Shown: positions 25,344-36,246, numbered from the stretch's first letter. The stretch: 64,000 nucleotides of DNA from Gorsachius magnificus (GCA_034008185.1 CM067081.1:184161510-184225509), one strand, 5' to 3'. Notes: generated by a model not told the origin, from the letters alone. Made by a program: numbers and translations.

Positions 25344-28300
25344 GATTTGGTGAGACTGTCACTGGGCATGCTTAGTCTGTGCAGTGAAGGAGGCTTCAGA
25401 AATCCCCAGATGTTGCCATGCCAGAGCACAGCATTGTTCAAACTTGCCTCCTCAGGTCCAGAAGCCACCCACCATGTCCCAACACCACAGCTTCTAAGCT
25501 AACAAGTCTTCACAGACCTCCCAGCAGAAGAAGCTGGAATGGCTTAGGTATCTGCACCAAAGCGTAGACAGGCCCCACACCACCCAGGTTGTTGCCTTTC
25601 TTCTACATTTTTCTTTCTAGGCAGTAGAAATCCAAGGTCCTTTAAGAACTGGAGTTTGATGATGTGTTAATGCTACTACACAATGCTACGCTACTTAAAG
25701 GCCTTCTTAATTATCTGATAGACTGATAGAATCATTGAAGCTATTCCAGTTTGCCCAATAAATATGCCTTTGGGTATGAAAGCTGTACAGATCAAGTTTG
25801 AAAAGCCTATTATTTGTCAGGCAGTGGAAGAGATCCTGCGATACTTTCTCTCCAGATATAGAGGTAATTAGACTATACTAGGAACTGTTAAATTTGTACC
25901 TTTGAGGTCACAAGCACATTTTAAACTATTTTTTCCCTCTCTCTACAATGCAAGAACCAAAATCTGGCTTTGCTCAACTGAAAACTAAGTGGATGTATGA
26001 CAGGTATTAATATTCTGTTCTGCTGCAGTCCCACTCATGACACACCAGGCGGACTGGATTTCTTTGAAATTATCTGTGCTGGATTTGGGGACTTTGTAGA
26101 TACGGCAGCTTGCACGCATGAGAAGGAAAGCGGAGCCTGGTACCACAAGTGTCTGCCATGCTTTCCAGGTGAGCGGAGCCTGGGGAACAGGGTCTGGATC
26201 TGGTCCCCAATCCAAAGTTGTCTGGAATCTCTCCACTAACTCCAACCACCACAGCAAGCTGTAAATGTCATCCCCTAATGTCTGTGTGAAACCTGTAAGA
26301 ACAGCATGTTCTCTAAAATGGCATCTGCTTTTAATGAAAATAAAGCCTGGAGAATTCATCGAGCCTCTTGCGGTCATTAACAAATTCTGCTGTCAAGTAT
26401 GGATTTGTTCTGATCTGATTCTCAGCTACTAGATTTTGTTTTCCCTTTGTTTTCTACAGTAAAGAATCTTCTACTGTCAGAAATCCTCACTCCACTTTGG
26501 TACTTGCAGACAGGATTACGATATTACATTAAGAAGAAGAAGAAAAAAATTGCACCCACCCTCTTTCAGGGACTTGTACACCAGCCAGTGTCTGCTTCCA
26601 GTGTGGGCTGCGTAGATTTTTTTTTTTTCTTTATTACAAGAGTAAACCACACCAGATTAAAGTCTTTCCCTGCCAGCTTTGTTATCACAAATATTTCTGA
26701 TGGATATGCTGATCCATTTTTTAATAGGAGATAATACTTCAGATGGCAAAATGAGGACACCTATGTCAAGGCCATATAACTCTAATCTTGTCTAGTTGTT
26801 ATTGCACTCTGGACTGACAGAACTGAGACAATTAAATCCTGGTCCTGAACTACCCTCTTCTTACCTCATATGCTTCCACGCACCAAATACAACGCCAGAG
26901 CTCCTAGCTGACATTTTCTGTGAAAAGACATTTTTAGGCATCATAACGTGTGAAGGCTGCCAGCAGGCCAGTCTATCACTTCTACCTTACATCAAAGGGA
27001 TGTGCACCCCCTTGGAGGAAGAAAATAAAGCTAGTATAAAAAACAAGGCTCTAGCAAGGAAGGTTAATGTGGGCACCTTGCAACTTCGAAGCCTTAAGGT
27101 TCAAATTTGGGAAAAAGAGAGTGCAGCCTGCACTTCCAACCTTTCTTCCTTGCCCTTGAATCAAACAAGAATCTTTGGGAGAACTTCTGAAAAATACCTT
27201 CATCTCTACCTCTCATTTAGGTAATTGCCTCCATTTCTCTTCCTGTGCCCAGCAGAATGCGGCCGTACCAACCACCTTGTAATTTCCACCACCGACTGCA
27301 CCACTCTGCGTGCCAAAGCTGCAACCTCAGGCGCAAGACGTGAAGTATCCTCAAGTGAAGATGGTATAGAAACCCGGGAAATCATGAAACTTTAAGAGGT
27401 GCAGAGTGTGTTCCTTAAATAGCCACAGCCTTTGTTTCGCAGCTCTGTTTTCTGATGGTAAGTAATTTTTGCAATTACAAGTGGGGCACTATCAAATCCG
27501 TATGAAACATTCATAACTGTAACTAAAATGGGTGATGTCTCTTTAGCTGACGCGTGCTTGGGAGGAACGCCTTTGATGCCAAGGCATTTTAACTGGGCTG
27601 GTGCTGTCACGGTCGGGTGTGTGGCTTAGTCATTTCGACAGTCTCTGCTGGCTCCTAGCCAAGTGCTGTATTTAAGCCCAAGTTCTTCGAGGCTTTCCTG
27701 GTCAGAAGGGCAGAGTGCAGTTCCGAGACGGGAAACCTGCAGCGTGCAGGATGCTAATACAGATACCAGCTCTCCCCTAGGGGAGGCTGCAAGACGGACA
27801 AATTGCAAAGGGACGATGAGCGAAGGAGTGGGTGTGCATGCACGTTTGGGTGTGAGAAAGGGGGAAAGAGAGAGAGCGCCTGTGTGAGGGAAAGCTGCCA
27901 AAGGGCAGAAGGCATTTGGGGAATCAGGAAGAGAAGACTATGCAATGGCGGGGAGGCTGTGAGGAGGCTAACGAAGCAGCAAAAATAATCACCTGCTTTA
28001 TAGAAACAAATAGAGGTGTGTATGTGTTGGAGGGAGAGGGTGCCACAGGAGACGTTCCCAGATCTGTTCAGGAAGCTGGCAAGAAACAGCTACCTAATAA
28101 ACACCCGAGGTTTGTTCAAGAAGAGCACCTGAGCTTTGCTCCTCGCTGTTAAAGCCATCATTTAGAAAACAAGTGCAAATGAGTCTGGTGGTCTCACCTG
28201 AGTCCCACATGGCATTTTACACTTCATGCAACAACTGCATGGTCTTTACACACGACTGTTTTCCTAGAAGGAAAATCTGGATCATAACGATACAAGGGTG

Positions 28301-29494
28301 CAGACAGAAGTCCACACTGAAGGGTATTAACGGAAACTGCCGCAGCATAATTTGTCTGCATTTTCCCTGACTGGAACTAATATAAGCCTGCATCCACAGC
28401 AGTATCAAATTTACCCAAATTAAAAAGCTGCTTCTCTATGACAACAGCCTATTCTCCTTGTTCCACTTCAAAAAGTAGTAATTATGGAACATCATGTTTT
28501 ACAAATATTTTTTCTGTATAAATGCTGCATTAAAGCACTATAATGTTGAGTAAACAACTATGTGTGTTTTGCAATATAAGGAAGACTGTTTTCTACACTT
28601 TCAGAAAAGAAGTTGCATCAGTGTTTTATAAGTAGGTCAGTGACAGTTCCTTATGTATTTCTTAAATTCACATGGACTCGCCAGGTTCCGGCATAGGAAT
28701 ACATGGGTAAAACTACTGTGAATAAAATATTCATGTTTTTCTTTAAAAATAAATAGACTCAGATAAGCCGCAGTAAGGGAGGTAATGCTTTCCCAGTACA
28801 GGATCGTCATCTGCATGCTTTAAGAGCTTTACTTGGTTCAGTTTATTAGCATATAATTAATATGAGTGTAATTAATGTGAGATTCCCTTTGCAATGAAAC
28901 CATTCATGAATTTGGGGCTTGTAGCACAGCCCTTAACTCTTCATTTGGCATGAAAATTGTTGTGAATATCAGTCATTACTCAGAAGACCTACTTATTTTT
29001 CAGGATCTGGTAGGGGGTTTGGTGTGCCAATATCATGATATCTATTTAATCCAGAAATCTCATTGCAATTGAAACACTGATGGCCAGAAGACTGGTTATG
29101 AGTCAGCTGTATTACAGAGCATCAAAGCTGTGTTACACAGCGTGCTCCTGCTGGTGTGACCATCAGGCAGGGACATCACTGCCAGGGCCATTCCCCCTTC
29201 TAGGAAATTTGGTGGCTGTGTCCAAGGTCAGCTCTTCAGAAAGCCTTTTCACTTGGGCAAACTGTATGTGTGGCCCTGTTGACATACCCCTTCCTGTGGA
29301 ATTACACGATGTCATTTCATCCTACACTTTTCGTAAAGTGAAGGCTGTTTCACTGTACATGTGGCAATACCTATGACCACTTTCTGAAGAAAGTCGCGGG
29401 AGAAGTCCCACAGTCAGCGCAAAAGGTGAGCTTGTCTCCTACAGATGTTTCCTTGAGAAATCCTATTTCTAATGTTTGTAGAGGTCTTCACTCA

Positions 29495-29495
<1 letters not shown>
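25344..29495. other. Intergenic flank, no confirmed gene
   Basis: No protein homology is recognised. The only gene-like signal is a possible splice-bounded segment at 26029-26168, listed separately. A purine-rich AGAG-containing patch lies near 27850-27880. A pair of TAATTA homeodomain cores lies at 28854-28874. Confidence 0.5.
26029..26168 (+). other. Possible orphan exon (weak)
   Basis: A 140-nt segment lies between a good acceptor-like sequence (TTCTGTTCTGCTGCAG ending at 26028) and a good donor-like sequence (CCAG then GTGAGC at 26169). One of the three plus frames is open across it (46 codons, cysteine-containing); the other two have stops. I recognise no homology. It could be a non-coding RNA exon or simply two chance splice-like sites. 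Confidence 0.15.

Positions 29496-29525
<30 letters not shown>
29496..29525. repeat. Poly(A) run, 30 nt
   Basis: Thirty consecutive A residues. No LINE, SINE or processed gene copy is recognisable immediately upstream, so it is annotated only as a mononucleotide repeat. Confidence 0.95.
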
Positions 29526-29527
<2 letters not shown>

Positions 29528-31384
29528 TACCTCAGACATCCGGACTCTGGACAGCCTTGAAACTTGCTGAGAGCCTTAAAGGTTAATATCTGGAATGGGC
29601 TGCGTTAGATGGAGATCTTCCTTAACATAGAAAGCACTGGAATATTGTGCTTTCACCAGTATGTGGTTCTTATATGCTGTACCACTTTCCCAGGTCTGCC
29701 ACCCTTTGCCATGTGTAGATGAGCCTCCATGTGATGTGTATGTAGATCTCTTGGCTAAAAGACATGGTTTCCATCAAAGGGAAGAGCATTCCAGCCAACT
29801 GAAGGCATAACCCACATTTTCTTTATTTCTATATATCCAGATTTGAGTAAGACTGCAAAACTGTGTGTTTCTAGAGTGATCAGAAAGTGATTCCATGGGT
29901 AGAAATACGTATTAGGTTTAGCCAACTATTTGAAAGATCTGATCATCAATATCATATTCCTTGTATTAGTAGAAATTCTCATTTTGCTGTTCACTGCCTT
30001 CTTGGTTAGTTGAAATATGTCACTATTGACATCTCACATAGCAGAAACGCAGCTCTGTGTAATGCGTGTAATGTCTGCGCTGGGCTCCACATGGATAAGA
30101 GGGAATAGATAAAGCAGGTTGGATGGCATTTTGAGTGATTTTTCATGTACGTGACATGAAGATGAGTGGCCACTCCCCGGAGATCTATTGAGAGAGAAAT
30201 GGATTATCAAAGGGGCAGGCTCCACCTGATTTACACGCTTACTCCACTCTGGCAGCCCCAGCAAATGGAAATTGTCAGTGGCTGCTGGCAGATGCAAAGA
30301 ATTCAAGGTAGATGTTTGCCTCTTTTGGTTTGCTCACTGGGGTGCCTGACTCAGCTGGCGGTGAGGCTCATTATGCACCATTATTGCCCTAGATTTTCAA
30401 CCTATTTCTTCTCAAATGAATTGCTTCTGGTTCAGTTATCTGTAACCAATGCGATTGAAATAGCATGAAAACAATCACTGATGTGTGGCTGTTGTCCGTT
30501 AACTCCCCCAAGGATTCCATGAGTCTGGACGCACAGTTCCACGTCACCGCCAGGCTGGAGACAAAGCTTTAGTGCACAAGAGGTGCTCGGCTGATTAGGA
30601 TGGGGGTGGGATGTCACTGTCTCCTCTGGCTACACAAGATACACCACCAGGGACACCGTGTGACCAGTTACACAGCTGGTACCAGCAGCAGGACTCCTTT
30701 TTGTTTTGGTTTTCAGACGAGTCGCAATGGGAAGTGGCTGTAGAAGCAACTCTCACCGGGCTGTACTTGCTCCACCACCTGGAGGAGAAGCCTGTAACTC
30801 TTCTGAGGGTGACACGGGCAGTGGGGCACACTGGAGCTGTGTTCTAACACCCATGTCATGGATCTGGGTTGAAGGAGGAATTGCATTTTCCTGCTTTCAC
30901 CTTTAGACACTCCTCTCTCCTTTTTTTCTTATAGGAAAGAAGGTGTTTGCTTTGCACGTTGCTTAGGATCTCAGTTGGTTAATCTGGCCTGGAAAGGGCA
31001 TTTACCACTGACTCCCCTGGTTGTCTTTGAAAAAAAAAAAAAAAAAGGGAAAAAAAACCCTCTTCCTTTTAGCCTTTGGAACTATTATTGGGGAAGATTT
31101 GTAAAGGTTACTTGTAAAGCTTTTATTATTTGTAAAGATCATAGACGATGAATTTGGGGGAGGTCAACAAACAATACTGGAATCACCGGCTGACATCAGG
31201 GTCTTACCGACATGCATGTGAAACTAGGAAAAAAACCCCAACCAAACAACCCAATCCTTTATTCTGCTGAATTTGACAAAGCAACACCAAGACATTTCCG
31301 CCTTGCACCTAGGGAGTCTATGAAAGGGAAGGGAAGAATAAGGCTATTCTTAGCCCCCTTTATAGGCACCCAAAGTAAGGCACA
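29526..31384. other. Proximal 5' flank of NELL2, no gene recognised
   Basis: No exon or named repeat is visible. A 17-A run occurs near 31030-31046. Base composition shifts sharply to CpG-rich at about 31385, marking the promoter island. Confidence 0.5.
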
Positions 31385-31435
31385 GAAATGTCACTTGCTG
31401 GCTTGCTGGGGGGGTGCGTGTGTGAGGCGGTTTTG

Positions 31436-31457
31436 TTCAGGAACCGGGGACAGTACC
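31436..31457 (+). promoter_or_regulatory. RE1/NRSE-like (REST) element with one extra spacer base
   Basis: The sequence reads TTCAGGAAC, then CGG, then GGACAGTACC. The known RE1 consensus has half-sites TTCAGCACC and GGACAGCGCC separated by two bases. Matches are 7/9 and 8/10, and the spacer here is three bases. REST silences neuronal genes in non-neuronal cells, and NELL2 is mainly neural, so the site is plausible. The altered spacing makes binding uncertain. Confidence 0.35.
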
Positions 31458-31873
31458 GCCGCCTTACTGTCAAATCGTCCTTCCCGGCCGGGCGCTCGGG
31501 AACGGGCGGCGGCCCGGCCTCCGCACGCCCCCCGGTTTTTTCCCCCCCCGCGTTTCATGCCAAACCGGGCGGGGGTTTCCCCGCCGCGCCGGGCGGCGTT
31601 ACCCGGGGATGGGAATGCAGGCGGCGACTTCAACGCGGGCGGACGGCGGCGGCGCCCAGAGCCCACGCCGCCGGGAGGCGGGGAGCGCCCCGGGGGGCCC
31701 CGGCAAGCACCGCCCAGCCGCGGCCTCCGCGGGGCAGCCCGGCCCTCCCCCTCCTCCCCTCCGCGCCCAGCCACCCCCCGGCGGACGGGGCGGCGGGGCG
31801 GCGCCTCCCCCGGCCCGGCCCTGCCCGGCCCTGCCCGGCCCGGCGGAGGCGGTGGGCGGCTCCTGCGGCCGCG

Positions 31874-31880
31874 GCATAAA
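31874..31880 (+). promoter_or_regulatory. TATA-like element in the NELL2 CpG island
   Basis: GCATAAA, a non-canonical TATA-like heptamer, is the only AT-rich hexamer in several hundred bases of GC-rich sequence, and lies about 390 nt upstream of the start codon. If used, it would place initiation at about 31905. Confidence 0.3.
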
Positions 31881-32138
31881 CCGGCGGCCCCTCCCGCTCG
31901 CCCCGCTGGACGGCGGGGAGGCGAGCGGCGCTCCCGCGGGAGCCGGGCGGAGGCAGCGGCGGGGCGGGGAGCTGCGGGGCAGGGGCGCGCCGCCTCCGCC
32001 TGCCGCGGCCTCGCTCGCTCGGCATCGGCCCCGGCGGGCTCCCCCCATTGTCTGCCCGCGGGCGGAGGGCTGCGCCGCCCGCCCGCCCTCGCCTTTGTGT
32101 GCTCCGGCCGGCGGCGGGGCGGCGCGGCGCCCGCCGTG

Positions 32139-32180
32139 ATGCGCGCTGCGGGGCGGCGGGGGGTCCGCTCCTCCCGGTGA
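32139..32180 (+). CDS. Upstream ORF 1 in the NELL2 5' UTR (13 codons)
   Basis: ATG with G at -3 but C at +4, encoding MRAAGRRGVRSSR and then TGA, all within the predicted 5' UTR. Its initiation context is moderate. If transcription starts upstream, it could reduce initiation at the NELL2 start. The peptide itself is unlikely to have a function. Confidence 0.3.
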   Translation: MRAAGRRGVRSSR

Positions 32181-32247
32181 GAGGCGGAGAGGGAGCCAGC
32201 CTCTGCCCCGGAGGTTTTTCACCCGCAGCAGCCGGAGGAGGGGGACT

Positions 32248-32256
32248 ATGGACTGA
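32248..32256 (+). CDS. Upstream ORF 2, two codons (ATG GAC TGA)
   Basis: A minimal uORF (Met-Asp-stop) in strong context, with A at -3 and G at +4, ending 15 nt before the NELL2 ATG. Ribosomes that initiate here would terminate almost at once. The very short distance to the main ATG leaves little room for reinitiation, so leaky scanning would be the main route to NELL2. Confidence 0.35.
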   Translation: MD

Positions 32257-32271
32257 GCGCATCGGTGTACC

Positions 32272-32326
32272 ATGGAGTCGGGCATCCGCTTGAGCACGCT
32301 CTGCCTCCTCCTCTGCCTGGGGCCAG
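32272..32326 (+). CDS. NELL2: NELL2 coding exon 1: start codon and signal peptide
   Basis: ATG lies in an optimal Kozak context (ACCATGG). The exon encodes MESGIRLSTLCLLLCLGP plus the first base of codon 19, then a GTAGGC donor at 32327. The run LSTLCLLLCL is the hydrophobic core of a secretory signal peptide, and the opening MES matches the start of vertebrate NELL2. This ATG is chosen over the upstream ATGs because only it continues in frame into exons 2 and 3. The exon also includes 5' UTR to the left, whose start is not determined. The reading frame stays open through intron 1. Confidence 0.95.
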
Positions 32327-32470
32327 GTAGGCGGATGCCGGACCCGCGGGCAGGGGAGCGGCGCGGCGGCGATGCCCCGGTCCCCGGGCGGCTGCAGGTG
32401 CGGAGGGCGGCGGGGGATGCTCGGAAAGTTGCGGTGCCGGCGGGTGGGGTAACGGCACTTTCCGGGTCAG
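32327..32470 (+). other. NELL2: NELL2 intron 1, 144 nt, in frame and without stops
   Basis: GC-rich mini-intron with donor GTAGGC and acceptor TCAG (32467-32470). A second acceptor, TTGCAG, ends at 32476. Its length is exactly 48 codons and no stop occurs in the NELL2 frame, so retention would insert 48 residues rich in Arg, Gly, Ala and Pro between the signal peptide and mature protein. The acceptor has a weak polypyrimidine tract. Confidence 0.85.
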
Positions 32471-32599
32471 TTGCAGGTTTTGGCGTGGACCCCTCGCTGC
32501 AGATCGACGTGCTGTCCGAGCTACAGCTGGGAGGCTCCGCTGAGGGCGTGCGCCAGGTGCCGGGGCTGCACAACGGGAGCAGAGCCTTCCTCTTCCCAG
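32471..32599 (+). CDS. NELL2: NELL2 coding exon 2: mature N-terminus
   Basis: The exon encodes residues 19-61: VAGFGVDPSLQIDV, then LSELQLGGSAEG, then VRQVPGLHNGSRAFLFP, and the first base of codon 62. FGVDPSLQIDVL and VRQVPGLHNG are hallmark NELL2 segments just after the signal peptide. NGS (residues 53-55) is an N-glycosylation sequon. The donor is CCAG then GTACGG at 32600. I chose the first of two acceptors (TCAG, ending 32470) because it gives the same length as other vertebrate NELL2 proteins (GxVxGxGVDP). The second (TTGCAG, ending 32476) would drop Val-Ala and give GPGFGVDP. Confidence 0.93.
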
Positions 32600-35485
32600 G
32601 TACGGCCGCCCCCGGCCCGCCCGGCCCCGCGCAACTTCGGCCGCCGCGGTCGGGCCCCGGCGCCGCCCGGGGGGCTCGCCCGGCCCCCGCAGCGGGGGCT
32701 TTGCCCGCTCCCCAAGCACCCGGGGCCCCTTCCCTTCCCTCCCGCTTTTCTTCCGCTCTTCCCCCCACCCCCGCTTTTTTTTTTTTTCCCCCTTTCTCAC
32801 CCTTTTCTGTCTTTGACTGGTAGACGCTTAATTAAAGTACAGCGGGAACGGGGACGGCAGGTGGCTTATTTTGTGAGTCGTGGGGTGCAGCGATGAATAA
32901 CAGCACCACCCACTCCTTCTGCTTTACTTGGGAAACGCTAAACATACCCCAGCTCCAGCTAAGGAAATGCTCGCTGAAAGTTTCCTGTGAATCGAGCAAA
33001 ATGCTGAAATGAAGTGCCCCGGAGGAGCGAGGCAGATGGCTGAAAATAAGAAGACCCTTTTTTACCGAAGGAAAGCGGCCCTTGTGAGCTTCTGTGTCAT
33101 ACCCCTCGTGCAAAACAAAGAATGAGTTTTAGTCTCTTTTAGTGCTTGCGGTTGGTTTTTTGTTCATATTGGGAATAGAAATAAAACAGTAGTCGTTTTC
33201 TGTCTTTCAAAGATACATTTAGGAGGTTCATTAAAAAATAAACTTCCTTATATTGTAATTCATAAAGGACTGTAAAAATAACTCTCAATGGCCAGTTGAA
33301 CTTATTGCCGTAGGTTACACTGCCTACACTTGCTCTTTATCAGTGTGTTTTTGAATTATACTTTAATAATGTACTGATACCTTAAATGAAGCTGGAGTCA
33401 AGAACGCTTTCAGCAAAAAACTATCTTAATTTAAAAAAAAAAGCCTAAAAATGGCCTTTAAAAGCAAGTCTCTTCCCTGAAAGATGATGAAATGCTCCTT
33501 AGAAACGTGACTAAACAAAGAGCAAGGAATATGGCTCAACATCTGGTGGAGGAAGAGCAAATCTCCACATCAGCTTGCAGTTTTAAAATAGGGGGACTTG
33601 ATTCCTGGCTTTTTTTGTCGTGCCAGGAGTTCCAGCTCGGATCTGAAAGCGTTGCTAGTGCAACAGGCGAGAGGCTGTGTTTCCCATGCAGAAGAGTTAT
33701 AGTTCAAGGGAGATAAGATCTGGAAAGGGAATTTCTTTTTCATGTTTGCATTAATGAGATAATTTATCAGAAGCTAATAGTTGCCAAAGGCTTTTCTTTA
33801 ATTTATTTTTTAAGGTGATCTCTCTAGCAGTGTTCTTCCCCATTACGGCCAGTGTGTGTCACTATGGACATTAATGTGGAGACGCAGGGGCATATGCATT
33901 CAGAAACACTGGCACATGCTGGTTTTAAACATCCGTGGTGGGCTTGCAGCTGCAGAATGGGGCCCTCTGTGAAGGGGGCAACTGCTTTAGAATGGCAATG
34001 CTTTTCTGTGGCTGTGGGGTTCGTGTCCTAAAATAGCTGTAATTTTCAAGGTATGGTGCTGAGTTGAGGCCCCGTTGTGCTGTAATGGCTTGGGGTGAGG
34101 GGGAAGTCAAAACTCCCTTTGACTTCAGTGGTAACAGGATTAGAGGTTTGTAAGAGTAAGTCTTTTTATTGTATATTTTCCCCATGTCTGGACAGAAAAA
34201 TTACCAGGTTACTAAAGAATTTTTTCAAGTTGTTCCCTCTTTCTTCATAATTATGAGTGTATGTAGTTCCCTGATGGGTTACCAGTTTAGTTGCAACAAG
34301 AGGAGATGGGAGTTTAAATTTTCGCAACAATCTTTTTATGTTGTTTAGAGGAATTGGGGGAATAACAAGGATGAAAACATTTGGGTCTAAATGGTGGTTG
34401 AAGTCACTCAGTATTGCTTGGGAGGTCTTCAGTGGACTGGAGATATTTTTCCTGCGACTGCGTAAGACAACTGCTATTTTTTCTTACAGTAAATGGGATC
34501 CTTACTGAGCAGACAGATTTTAATTTTCAAACTTGCTTTTAGAATTAGAGAAATTTCCTTTCTTGATCAGACCACTTGGGTCTACTCAGTCATTTTTGCT
34601 CTGCTCTTAGAGCTCACGCTGTAGGAACATTGCTGCAATGTATGCCTCTTAACGTATGTATTTGCAGTGTGAATTTCAAATATATGTATGTGCTGAATTT
34701 AAATTTGGTTTTTCCCTATGTGTTTTTTCCTTATTCCAGCTAAAGCCTTAGTCCTAGACACAAACGATTTTGTGAAAAGGACACAAATGACTTCAAATGA
34801 GCTGTGAACTTACTCTGGAAGCTTTAACTGCTGATCCTTTGCCTTTTGTTTTCTTCAGATACTGAGTCTTTTCTTGTACGATATACGTGTTTATGACATT
34901 TTAGTATGTTGCCTTTTTTTGATAGGACACATTCTCAACTGGTATCAAGCCTTACTTTGCATATGCTTAAAACACACAGAAAGCCTAAATGCTATTATTT
35001 ATTTTAGAAAGAAATTATGAAAGTGGCAGGTTGAATTGCCAACAGGTAACAGACAATTACAGATCTATGATGGGAAAATTGTACATACAGCTAAAGCAGA
35101 ACAGTCTCTTTCCTTCTGTTCCTAGGCAAAAAGTCAGTTTTGACTGCGTAATTGGATGTAGCATCAATTTTCAATACAAGGGTTTTAGCATCTCATTGGC
35201 TGTTCTGATGTTCTTCTTTACGTATAATTCATTTTCAAAAGTACTTATATTTCTAGGCCATAGAACACAGTAAGCAGTTACTCTCTGGAAGTAGTTTTAG
35301 TCTGTTATAGTCTATGCAAGGGCATTTAGATTGTCCCTTATGTGGTTCCTGATTTAGAAATAGCTCTAGCCATTTCAAATCTGTGGTCACTTGGACCTTC
35401 TTTTTGTGTACCAATCCACTCTGTCACTGTATAAATCTCATAGAAAGTATCAGACATGGGAAACAGAATTCTTCCTGCTGACTTG

Positions 35486-36246
35486 GGCAAAGGCCAAGTG
35501 CTGGGTCCTGCACTTGGGTCACAACAGCCCCATGCAATGCTACAGGCTTGGGGAAGAGTGGCTGGAAAGCTGCCTGGTGGAAAAGGACCTGGGGGTGCTG
35601 GTTGACAGCCGGCTGAATATGAGCCAGCAGCGTGCCCAGGTGGCCCAGAAGGCCAAGAGCATCCTGACTTGTATCAGAAATAGTGTGCAAGCAGGACTAG
35701 GGAAGTGACTGTCCCCCTGTACTTTGCACTGGTGAGGCTGTACCTTGACTACTGTGTTCAGTTTTGGGCCCCTCACTACAAGAAGGACGTTGAGGTGCCT
35801 GGAATGTGTCCAGAGAAGGGCTGGTGAGGGGTCTGGACACAAGTCTGATGAGGAGCGGCTCAGGGAACTGGCGTTGTTTAGTCTGGAGAAGAGGAGGCTG
35901 AGGGGAGACCTTATCGCCCTCTACAACTGCCTGAAAGGAGGCTGTAGTGAGGTGGGGGTTGGCCTCTTCTCCCAAGTAACAAAGGATAGGATGAGGGGAA
36001 ATGGCCTCAGGTTGCGCCATGGGATGTTTAGGTTGGATACTAGGAAAAATTTCTTCACCTAAACGGTTGTCAAGCATCAGAACAGGCTGCCCAGGGAAGA
36101 GTCCCCATCCCTGGAGGTATTTAAAAGCCAGGAAGACGAGGTGCTTATGGACATGGTTTAGTGGTGGGGTGGCAGTGTTAGGTTAATGGTTGGACTCGAT
36201 GATCTTAAAGGTCTTTTCCAACCTAAATGTTTCTATGATTTTATGA
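35486..36246 (+). mobile_element. CR1 LINE, 5'-truncated (copy D)
   Basis: Plus-strand CR1 inside NELL2 intron 2. It begins at the segment encoding [12 protein letters not shown], continues through [27 protein letters not shown] and [10 protein letters not shown], and ends in the 3' UTR with GATGATCTTAAAGGTCTTTT and a tail ending near 36246. Short deletions break the frame, one of them near 35818-35822 where CAACGAAG-like sequence of the family is missing. It shares GTGCCTGGAATGTGTCC with copy C, which suggests the same subfamily. Confidence 0.94.

Larger units (their letters stand above)
31385..32760 (+). promoter_or_regulatory. NELL2: CpG island promoter and 5' UTR region of NELL2
   Basis: About 1.4 kb of very GC-rich DNA, dense in CpG, against an otherwise AT-rich background. 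It contains many GGGCGG-type GC boxes (for example around 31780-31800 and 31960-31970) and surrounds coding exons 1 and 2. A TATA-like CATAAA sits at 31875-31880, so transcription might start near 31905, giving a 5' UTR of roughly 370 nt. The start site is inferred, not seen. Long open frames on both strands in the island are products of base composition. Confidence 0.85.

Noticed and set aside
1..31384. Search for exons of DBX2, the expected upstream neighbour of NELL2 in vertebrates
   Set aside because: No homeodomain-like segment was found in any frame; the neighbour probably lies beyond the left edge.
31212..32180. 322-codon plus-strand open frame upstream of NELL2
   Set aside because: It is a CpG-island frame rich in Arg, Pro, Gly and Ala, with no domain. 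It overlaps other long frames on both strands, as expected where TAA/TAG are rare.
31599..32768. 389-codon minus-strand open frame across NELL2 exons 1-2
   Set aside because: It is antisense to verified NELL2 exons and driven by GC composition, with no homology and no splice logic.
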